Shown here: positions 58,037 through 64,000 of the stretch, piece after piece
How positions within the stretch are numbered: the first letter of the stretch is position 1
Layout of the letters: the number at the start of each line of letters is the position of its first letter
NCBI GenBank assembly: GCA_027887005.1
Contig: JAPCJI010000002.1
Coordinates: 62,001 to 126,000 of the forward strand
Direction of reading: 5' to 3'
DNA length: 64,000 bases
Origin: Nitrososphaerota archaeon
GTDB lineage: Archaea > Thermoproteota > Nitrososphaeria > Nitrososphaerales > Gagatemarchaeaceae
Made by a program: the position numbers and the translations under genes
The notes under the pieces: model-generated
Seen by the model: only the letters and a program-made list of their open reading frames with translations
The model's database searches: none
Told to the model about the DNA's origin: nothing

Positions 58037-58132
58037 TGGTGGCCAATTAAGGTACTGAGAATAAAGCGGTTCCCGAAATGGAATCTATTGCCTATGCGAA
58101 GTATTGGGAGCTGTGGTTTGGCCGCCTAGACG

Positions 58133-58143
58133 CGCATAAATAC
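58133..58143 (+). promoter_or_regulatory. TATA box for the glycosylase-like gene
   Basis: GCATAAATACT centred near 58138 is 28 bases before GTG 58166, a leaderless arrangement that supports GTG as the start. Confidence 0.4.
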
Positions 58144-58165
58144 TGAGTACACGGCTTCGTCCTCT

Positions 58166-58624
58166 GTGCCGCCGGCCTCTAATGTTGCACCGCCCAAGGA
58201 CGACGCAGACTACTTTGGCAGGATGACCAGAGCCATATTCGCGGCAGGTCTCAATTGGAAGATGATTGAGAACAAGTGGCCTAGGTTCACAGAGGCGTTT
58301 GGGGCCTTCTCCCCGTCCAAGGTCGCCAGCATGACTGAACGAGACATCGCCAGGTTGATGAAGGACGAAGGGATAGTCAGAAATGAGAAGAAGATCAGGG
58401 CGACTTTGCACAACGCAGGAGAGTTCGTTCGGGTGGGAAAGGAGTTCGGGTCGTTCAAAGAGTACCTCCAGTCCTTCGGAAGGGACGAGCAGAAATTGCA
58501 GGAGGACATTCAGGAAAGGTTCCATCACCTAGGACCATCTTCTGCCAGAATGTTCCTTTGGCTTGTAGGGCACAAGCTCACGCCAAACGCTGAGGAGAAG
58601 GCGTGGATGGCAGGGCACCACTAG
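58166..58624 (+). CDS. 3-methyladenine DNA glycosylase I (Tag)-like protein
   Basis: The 152 residues match the HhH-type Tag family: YFGRMTRAIFAAGLNWKMIENKWPRFTEAFGAFSPSKVASM near 16-56, RLMKDEGIVRNEKKIRATLHNA near 63-84 and GPSSARMFLWLVGH near 123. Tag removes 3-methyladenine from DNA. The C-terminal cysteine/His zinc snap of E. coli Tag is not obvious; the chain ends MAGHH. GTG start. It may act on another damaged or modified base. Confidence 0.8.
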   Translation: MPPASNVAPPKDDADYFGRMTRAIFAAGLNWKMIENKWPRFTEAFGAFSPSKVASMTERDIARLMKDEGIVRNEKKIRATLHNAGEFVRVGKEFGSFKEYLQSFGRDEQKLQEDIQERFHHLGPSSARMFLWLVGHKLTPNAEEKAWMAGHH

Positions 58625-58896
58625 TCAAAGTAGGCTTTTTTCCCCATTCAAGAGAATTCTTCCGGTTTGGCGGGACGAGTTTTCCAGATATTCGTTCAAA
58701 GCTACTGTATTATCTTGGATGCCGCATTTGAACCGCCTGGAGGGGGTGAAAAGAGTGAACCAAGAAGACGCATACAGCATAGCCCGCGCCCTCCTTCTCA
58801 TCGGAGGCATAGCGGAGAGCAAAAGCCCCCTGCTTTGTCTGTCAAGAACCCCCAACCGTTTTTCTTTGTTCATTCACGCAGCGGTCGGACTAGGGT

Positions 58897-60018
58897 CTAA
58901 AGCCCCATCATTTGCGCGACGGGCTTGGAGAGGTCCCCGAGGACCTTGAGCCTGTCGTGGATGAAACTTGCGCTTAGCCCCTTGTCTCCCTTCTCTCCGG
59001 GCCTTCCTTCAGTAAGCTTCTTGACAAGTGCCTTGTACCTAGGACCCCACACTTCGAACACGACCTGTAGCACTCTGTAGCAGTCTACATTCTCCACGGG
59101 TTGCTCCCCGTCAAGGGTAAGCCTGAGAAGAGCCACCTTCTTCTGGGCCAGATCGGCCAGCTCCTTCGCGAGCTCTTCGGTCGCCTTCTTAATCGAATCC
59201 AAGTCAACGTAGGAACTGAGTGATGGGTCGTTCATCACATTGACAGTGTGCGCCTCGTCGGTGTACTCGAGGCCGACGAAACCATGGTCGTCCGAGCCCG
59301 AAGTCACTATCTTCATTCTTCCGCCGTTTCCCGCCCGCTGGAAGTTTGCTCGAATCCTCCCTCCCGTGGTCTCCGCGTCGGCCAACACGTACTGGTCGAG
59401 CCTCTCGAAACCGGGGACCCTATTCTTCAGGAGGGTTCTGGAGAACCTGACCGGCACCTTGAGTTCGTACCCGAGACGCGAAAGCATCAGCTCCTCGTGA
59501 AAGAGGCGAGAATTCTGCGCGGCAAGCCCGAAATCGTACTTCATACCTCCTTCACACTCGTATCTTGAACGGGCTTCGTAGACGCCGTTCGCGAGCCTGA
59601 CTGAGACAGCGGTTTCAATGATGGGGAGGGGGTCTTCAGCGAGATATGCTTCGAGGCTCTTGGTCGCCTTGTCCTTCTCACCGGCGGCGGTCCTCCTCAG
59701 TTCAGCCAGCTCCTCCTTGGCCCGCCGCCTCAGCTTCTCTCCTGCCTGCTCCTTGGCCGTGAAGAGGAACTCGGAGAGCTGCCTGGAGAGCTCTTTGAGA
59801 GGCAGTTCAGGGTCGTTCTTGAAAGAGGAGACCAGATTGAAGATCTCCTCGGTCTGGGACTCTAGTTTGTTCAGCCCGGCCTCGAGGTTCGCCTCAGCCT
59901 TCTGGGCGGCTTCCTCGAGCTCCTTGGCGTGCTCGCTGTATCGCACCGCGTCGAAAAGATGAGTGACAGTCTGCCTCAGCGAACCAGAGGCATCCAACCG
60001 TTTCCGAACCGGCCTCAC
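58897..60018 (-). CDS. Coiled-coil protein of unknown function, 373 residues
   Basis: Not recognised. Residues about 25-135 are a long charged coiled coil (ELEEAAQKAEANLEAGLNKL; EKLRRRAKEELAELRRTAAG). The middle, about 140-260, is a beta-rich domain (VSVRLANGVYEARSRYECEGG; RANFQRAGNGGRMKIV). The end is helical again (ATEELAKELADLAQKKVALL; LVKKLTEG). It might act as a tether or scaffold. Start ATG 60018; about 80 bases upstream, the divergent membrane gene begins. Confidence 0.72.
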   Translation of the reverse strand: MRPVRKRLDASGSLRQTVTHLFDAVRYSEHAKELEEAAQKAEANLEAGLNKLESQTEEIFNLVSSFKNDPELPLKELSRQLSEFLFTAKEQAGEKLRRRAKEELAELRRTAAGEKDKATKSLEAYLAEDPLPIIETAVSVRLANGVYEARSRYECEGGMKYDFGLAAQNSRLFHEELMLSRLGYELKVPVRFSRTLLKNRVPGFERLDQYVLADAETTGGRIRANFQRAGNGGRMKIVTSGSDDHGFVGLEYTDEAHTVNVMNDPSLSSYVDLDSIKKATEELAKELADLAQKKVALLRLTLDGEQPVENVDCYRVLQVVFEVWGPRYKALVKKLTEGRPGEKGDKGLSASFIHDRLKVLGDLSKPVAQMMGL

Positions 60019-60097
60019 CTGCTATAACCGTTTTCCTGAATGTGTGGGGACGGAGCCAAGGGTGAAATAGAAGTTGCAACCACGATAGTAGCCCGTA

Positions 60098-60580
60098 TTG
60101 AGCGCTGACGATGAGAAAGCGGAGGAGCTGTTCGACAAGCTGATACTCGACGTCAAAGCCCTTGTCCTGCTTCACGGGTCTGACAGCGACCTGAGGACCA
60201 AGCTTCAGCATGAGCTAGCCGATTCGCATGACGACAGCCTCAAGAAGTTCGTCGAGTCCCTCCAGTCGGGGAAGAGACCCGGGACAGGCAGATTGGTGGT
60301 CATCGCAGCGGGAGAGTTAATCCTCGCCTCTCTCCTGGTTCTGGCTGGAACGGTGACGCTTATTCCTGTAATGGCAGGCATAACTACGCCCCAGGGGCTG
60401 ATAAGCTACTTCGCGGGCCAAGTCTACAGCTCATTGGCAGGTTCACCATTCTACCCATACACTGGTCTGATCGAGTTTGCCCTAGGGGCGCTGCTGGTCC
60501 TTTCAGCGTTTTACACGCTGCGCCAAGCGGCGCTTAGCCTGAAGGAGGTGGGTCTGACAACAAAGACTGGTGAGCGATAG
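60098..60580 (+). CDS. Two-TM membrane protein with cytoplasmic helix
   Basis: Not recognised. From TTG 60098 the 160-residue product has a charged helical start (SADDEKAEELFDKLILDVKALVLL), then two TM segments: VVIAAGELILASLLVLAGTVTLIP near 67-90 and GLIEFALGALLVLSAFYTL near 123-141. The next gene, an APC-type permease, starts 41 bases later on the same strand, so this may be an accessory subunit. Confidence 0.65.
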   Translation: MSADDEKAEELFDKLILDVKALVLLHGSDSDLRTKLQHELADSHDDSLKKFVESLQSGKRPGTGRLVVIAAGELILASLLVLAGTVTLIPVMAGITTPQGLISYFAGQVYSSLAGSPFYPYTGLIEFALGALLVLSAFYTLRQAALSLKEVGLTTKTGER

Positions 60581-60621
60581 CGGCCCGGCCTAGTCCCAGA
60601 ATCAAACTGGCAGCTCTGATC

Positions 60622-62415
60622 ATGAAGACGGTCGCCCTGGGAGTGGGGGTCGTCCTTACCATCGCTGGCCTGGGGTATGCCTATGATGAGCTGACCCGGC
60701 TCTCAGGCAAGGCAGCCTTGGGCGCGGGGGACGTCGTCGCGATAGTCGCGATCGCCGCATTGGTCTTCTCAGGAACGGCGTTGATAGCGCAGCTGCCTGA
60801 CTCCCTCAGGGCGAGATTTAGAAGGCTGCCGGTTGTGATCAGGAGAAGGCCGGTGTATGGGTTCGGCACGATGCTCGCGGTGGGAGTGGGCGCCACGCTG
60901 GGCTCACCTCTCTTCATTCTGATCCCTCTGAACGTGGAGCAGTACGAGGTCGTCTCCTTGCTTTCCCTGCTACTGGCCACCTTGCTTTCGGTGGGGATGG
61001 CAAAGGTCTACGCTGACATGTACAGGGAATCTAGGGAGCTCGGCCTTGAAAGCGTAGGCGGGCCGTCTTTCACAAAGCTGGCCTGGGGGAGCAGGAGCGC
61101 CAGGTACTTCATTTCAAGGCTCTCGATGTGGGTGGCGAACACGGCCCTTGCGGCGTATACGAAGATCGTTTTTCTGGTTTTTGACTTCGATTTCATGCCG
61201 CCGATTCTTAGAACGGCCGGCGTTTCGCCCACTATTGCAACGGGCGCTACCTATGTAATCGCAGGGCTTTTCATCGCCTGGACCCTAATCAACGTACTCT
61301 TCGAACAGCGCTACCTCCGCGCACTCGGTGTCATCCAGATTGTACTGACGGCTGTGCTCCTCTTGCTGCTGAGCTACCATGCTGCGGTCCTGGGTAGCGA
61401 GAGCGGCTGGGACCTCTCCGGGCTCCTGAACTTCAGCGGGGGTGGGGACTGGGTCCCGGCACTTGTCGTGAACACCGGCTATCTGTATCTGCTTTTCTTT
61501 GGTTTCCAGGAAATCCAGGCCTTGGAACGGGACGCTGTCGGACGCTCCAGTGTCCCAATCGTCTCCTGGATAAAGAGAGGGTTCACTCTCGAGAAGACAA
61601 CCTACCTAGGCGTGGCCATGGTCTTGAGCGTAGTCGTGGCCTCCGCTTTCAACATCCTCTATGGGCTCGCCGTCTTCGCGTCAAGGCCCTCCCTGACGGC
61701 GCTTCAAGGCTCGCAGATACCTGCGCTCTACCTGGCGCAGAACGTACTAGGCCCGGGTCAGGAATTGTTGGTGGGCGTTGCCTTCCTCATTGCGACGGTG
61801 ACCACCTTCGTCCCTGCGTTCCTTGCTGCCGCGCGGCACCTCAGCGCCTTGGGAGAGGACGGATACATGCCAGCTTCAATCGCAAACCTCTCCTGGGTCT
61901 TCACCCTCCTGGCAATCTTCCTTCTTGCGATTGCCAACAGGGACTTCCTCGTCAACATTACTGATTTCATGGTGCTGGTAAGCCTCGGGATGATAACGAT
62001 CTCTGGAATGTGGCTCAGGCAGCGGGCGGGGGCAGGTGGGGTCGGAAGGAGGGGGCTAGCGCTGGTCGTGGGGGCGGGCTGTTTCCTCTTTGGGGGGGCG
62101 GTATACTTCATCGACCCCACGGTCGTGGTTTTCGGGTCCGTGGCGGTCATCTTCGCATACCTTGTCTTCGACATAATCGAGCTTGGAAACCTAGGCGCAC
62201 AGCTCTTCCTGTCTGTTTTCGGCCTGGTCTGCATTGCAGCGCTGGGGTTGTTCAGGCACACCATCTACTTGCGCGGGGTCGTCCTGTCCGCCACGCAGTT
62301 GTTCGGACCAGACCCCAACGCTCTGCTGTACTGGGGGCTGTTGGCGGCATCTGTCCTCCTAATAGCCAACGTCCTGCTCGACGTCAAGGTGCTGGAAAGG
62401 ACTTCGATGACCTAG
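60622..62415 (+). CDS. APC-superfamily amino-acid permease-like protein
   Basis: The 597-residue protein has about 14 hydrophobic segments. It begins with a 70-residue two-TM leader, followed by RRRPVYGFGTMLAVGVGATLGSPLFILIP near 74-102 (like the GxGxxxGxxxF helix of APC transporters), then a long stretch typical of the LeuT fold including FLIATVTTFVPAFLAAARHLSALGEDGYMPASI near 387-419, where the GEDGYMP motif is diagnostic for the family. Substrate probably an amino acid, not certain. ATG 60622. Confidence 0.8.
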   Translation: MKTVALGVGVVLTIAGLGYAYDELTRLSGKAALGAGDVVAIVAIAALVFSGTALIAQLPDSLRARFRRLPVVIRRRPVYGFGTMLAVGVGATLGSPLFILIPLNVEQYEVVSLLSLLLATLLSVGMAKVYADMYRESRELGLESVGGPSFTKLAWGSRSARYFISRLSMWVANTALAAYTKIVFLVFDFDFMPPILRTAGVSPTIATGATYVIAGLFIAWTLINVLFEQRYLRALGVIQIVLTAVLLLLLSYHAAVLGSESGWDLSGLLNFSGGGDWVPALVVNTGYLYLLFFGFQEIQALERDAVGRSSVPIVSWIKRGFTLEKTTYLGVAMVLSVVVASAFNILYGLAVFASRPSLTALQGSQIPALYLAQNVLGPGQELLVGVAFLIATVTTFVPAFLAAARHLSALGEDGYMPASIANLSWVFTLLAIFLLAIANRDFLVNITDFMVLVSLGMITISGMWLRQRAGAGGVGRRGLALVVGAGCFLFGGAVYFIDPTVVVFGSVAVIFAYLVFDIIELGNLGAQLFLSVFGLVCIAALGLFRHTIYLRGVVLSATQLFGPDPNALLYWGLLAASVLLIANVLLDVKVLERTSMT

Positions 62416-62443
62416 GACCCTCGCTCGTGGCGGGAAAACCAAT

Positions 62444-62459
62444 GTTTCACAGGTGAAAC
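62444..62459. repeat. 16-base palindrome GTTTCAC-AG-GTGAAAC
   Basis: Perfect 7-base inverted repeat with a 2-base spacer between the permease gene and the flavodoxin gene. It could be an operator or, as RNA, a short hairpin ending the permease transcript. It includes the GTG (62453) that opens the longest flavodoxin frame, so that codon is unlikely to be the start. Confidence 0.45.
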
Positions 62460-62531
62460 GACTGCTGCCAGTTCGTCCTTACGAGAATCTGACCTGGAAA
62501 CTCCTTCTCAACTGTGAGAATCATGTCAGCG

Positions 62532-62540
62532 AGTTAAATC
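62532..62540 (+). promoter_or_regulatory. TATA box for the flavodoxin gene
   Basis: GAGTTAAATC centred near 62536 gives an expected start of transcription near 62562, matching the GTG codons at 62555 and 62561. Confidence 0.4.
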
Positions 62541-62560
62541 CGTGCCAGGGAGAAGTGAAG

Positions 62561-63067
62561 GTGGAAGGAACATTGCAAACGAGCAACTTGCAGAGGACGG
62601 AGTCAAAGACCGCAATCGTAGTCTACTACACTCAGTTCGGCAATACTGAGAAGATCGCCAGGTCGCTGACAGCTGGGCTTGACAAGGCCGGCGCGAAGAC
62701 GACGTGTGTAAGCACAGCTGGTGTGCGGCCCGATTCCTTGAAGGACTTCGATATCATCGTCCTTGGGGCACCCACCCAGGCGTTCAGCGCGGCCAAACCG
62801 ATGAAGGAGTTCATCGAGAGCCTAGGACGAGTGGAAGGTTTGTCGGGGAAGTCTTTCTTCGCGTTCGATACCAAGTTACCCAGTCACTTCTCCGGGAGCG
62901 CAGCGAAGTACATTGAGTCCCAGCTTGAGCGGATGGGCCTCCGGGTCGCGCTTCCTCGCTCTTCCGCAATAGGCAGGGGTGGGGAGTTCAAGCTCGACCA
63001 AGGGGAGGAGGAGAGGTTCGAGAAGATCGGCATCGAACTGGGTACCCTGCTGAAAGGAACTGAGTGA
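62561..63067 (+). CDS. Flavodoxin-family protein
   Basis: FMN-binding electron carrier. From GTG 62561 the product has 168 residues with the phosphate-binding loop VVYYTQFGNTEKIARSL near 20-36 (T-x-(F/T)-GNT), DIIVLGAPTQAFSAAKPMKEFIE near 64 and a C-terminal half with GKSFFAFDTKLP. The longer frame from 62453 spans the palindrome and a TATA box, so it is rejected; GTG 62555 is an alternative. Redox partners are unknown. Confidence 0.85.
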   Translation: MEGTLQTSNLQRTESKTAIVVYYTQFGNTEKIARSLTAGLDKAGAKTTCVSTAGVRPDSLKDFDIIVLGAPTQAFSAAKPMKEFIESLGRVEGLSGKSFFAFDTKLPSHFSGSAAKYIESQLERMGLRVALPRSSAIGRGGEFKLDQGEEERFEKIGIELGTLLKGTE

Positions 63068-63144
63068 AGCGTCGCAGACGGACACAAGACGAATCGGGCC
63101 CAGTTGAGATGCCAGAGTCGGGGTCTCTCAGAGCGGTGGCCCGC

Positions 63145-64000
63145 CTATTCATTCTGGCGATCCAACACGACCCGTGCATCAACCGCCAGGACCGCCTTCG
63201 AAGTGACGATCAAGGGGTTGATCTCGACCTGAGCTATGGAAGGGTTCTGGGCGATCATCCTTGAGAACCTAGAAATCAAGGGCAGGAGTCCTCTTGGGTC
63301 GGACGAGGTCCGGTGAAGGCCCGCGGTTAGCTTCCGACCCACCCTTGTGTCGTTGACCAAGTTGTTCGCCTCGATTAGATCGAGAGGAGCCAGTGCCACA
63401 GAGACGTCCTGAATGAGTTCCGCATTGGAACCTCCCGCTCCGAAAACCACCATCGGCCCAAAGGTGGCATCTCTCTTCCCTCCCAAGAGCAACTCGACAT
63501 CCCCTTCCACCATCTTCTGAACCAGCATTCCCTCGAAAGGGGTGTCGCGCTTGGCCGCCAGCTTCCTGAGCTTGGAAAACGAACGGGCCATCTCACCTTC
63601 GTCTCTGACATTCAGAATGACGGCTCCAGCGCCGGCCTTGTGGAGCATCCCCCGCGAAGCAAGCTTGCATGCGACCGGGAATCCCAGCTTGGACGCCTTC
63701 TCAAGTTGAGCCTCGGTTCCGACCAGGACGGACGGCGGCTGCCCTATCCCATATTCTGAAAGAAGGAGACCATTTTGAGTGGCCGCCAGGGGTCCAGTGG
63801 CCGACCTCAGGAACCTGACGTTGGCTCTCCTTCCTAGAGGAGGTGGACTCTTGGTGGAAGCGCGCAACCTAGCATAGGTCGACAAAGCTGTCAGGGCCCT
63901 CACCGTCCTCTCAGGGGTCGGGAAGCTGGGCATGCCGTGTTTGATGAAATCGGAGTGAACCATCCTTGCGAATTCCGCCCTCCCCATGACGCAGGCGCAG
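63145..64000 (-). CDS. ADP-forming acyl-CoA synthetase, C-terminal ATP-grasp part (cut by window edge)
   Basis: NDP-forming acyl-CoA synthetases convert acyl-CoA to acid while making ATP. The minus-strand frame runs from the right edge to a stop at 63145. Visible: the end of the CoA-ligase domain (FIKHGMPSFPTPERTVRALTAL) and the ATP-grasp domain with ESGI-like LLSEYGIGQPPSVLVGT, ASRGMLHKAGAGAVILNV, and QVEINPLIVTSKAVLAVDARVVLD, whose EINP and VDAR bind metal and ATP. The ATG at 63987 is internal, since CACV upstream continues the frame beyond the window. Confidence 0.87.
   Translation of the reverse strand, partial: CACVMGRAEFARMVHSDFIKHGMPSFPTPERTVRALTALSTYARLRASTKSPPPLGRRANVRFLRSATGPLAATQNGLLLSEYGIGQPPSVLVGTEAQLEKASKLGFPVACKLASRGMLHKAGAGAVILNVRDEGEMARSFSKLRKLAAKRDTPFEGMLVQKMVEGDVELLLGGKRDATFGPMVVFGAGGSNAELIQDVSVALAPLDLIEANNLVNDTRVGRKLTAGLHRTSSDPRGLLPLISRFSRMIAQNPSIAQVEINPLIVTSKAVLAVDARVVLDRQNE

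Noticed and set aside
58625-58896. Open frames between the glycosylase-like gene and the coiled-coil gene
   Set aside because: Overlapping frames on both strands, no promoter at fitting distance, no recognisable protein features; treated as plain intergenic sequence.
1-64000. CRISPR arrays, insertion sequences or prophage genes
   Set aside because: No regular spaced repeats, transposase, integrase or phage structural motifs were seen on either strand.

Overview
The window is archaeal chromosome, most likely from the Thaumarchaeota/Aigarchaeota (Nitrososphaeria) side of the tree. The evidence is the content: Orc1/Cdc6, MCM, GINS, both RFC subunits and Hel308, archaeosine genes, a probable DGGGP synthase and a tetraether-synthase-like radical SAM enzyme for archaeal lipids, a eukaryotic-type topoisomerase IB (a hallmark of this group), and many TATA boxes about 25-35 bases ahead of ATG, GTG or TTG codons, which implies leaderless mRNAs. 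No ammonia-oxidation genes are present. Branched-chain amino-acid uptake, threonine breakdown, lipoate ligase and an ADP-forming acyl-CoA synthetase fit an amino-acid-using heterotroph, but that lifestyle is inference.

Layout. 0-6.8 kb: RtcB (cut by the left edge) with archease, lipoate ligase, KBL and TDH (threonine to glycine plus acetyl-CoA), a stand-alone RAM domain, HisRS and RFC-small. 6.9-12.1 kb: a branched-chain amino-acid ABC transporter split over two divergent units. 12.2-19.3 kb: GINS-MCM-Hel308, a PP-loop synthetase, a HemK-like methylase and an HTH_10 regulator. 19.4-24.05 kb: a respiratory bc-type locus with three unrecognised membrane proteins built from a similar 4-TM unit, a Rieske protein, cytochrome b and a small 3-TM protein. 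24.05-25.2 kb: a gene-poor gap ending at a tRNA-Arg with an unusually long variable region. 25.2-32.5 kb: MtnA, an EndA-family subunit, DGGGP synthase, RFC-large, Orc1/Cdc6, a dehydrogenase and an OsmC protein. 32.5-42.4 kb: a duplicated Lrp-like regulator, a VIT1-like transporter, a HAD enzyme, an ECF S component paired with an AIR-synthase-like protein, TopoIB, a PAC2 protein and two HExxH proteins around a membrane protein. 42.5-48.7 kb: Tes-like radical SAM enzyme with a small zinc-ribbon gene, a TrmB operon, small unknown genes and a peroxiredoxin. 48.7-52 kb: tRNA-Gly, QueD (with a large extra N-terminal region), QueC, a DUF72 protein and NAD kinase. 52-57.7 kb: pstSCAB-phoU facing an AbrB/PhoU regulator across a promoter region with phased repeats. 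57.7-64 kb: a glycosylase-like protein, a coiled-coil protein, an APC permease, a flavodoxin and a truncated acyl-CoA synthetase.

The points most worth following are the 4-TM-unit/Rieske/cytochrome b locus, where cytochrome b appears to have a lysine in place of one heme-ligand histidine; the tRNA-Arg that may carry a non-canonical intron, close to an EndA-family gene lacking the catalytic histidine; the QueD fusion; and the phased repeats between pstS and its divergent regulator. Function calls come from motif recognition by eye; no database search was run.
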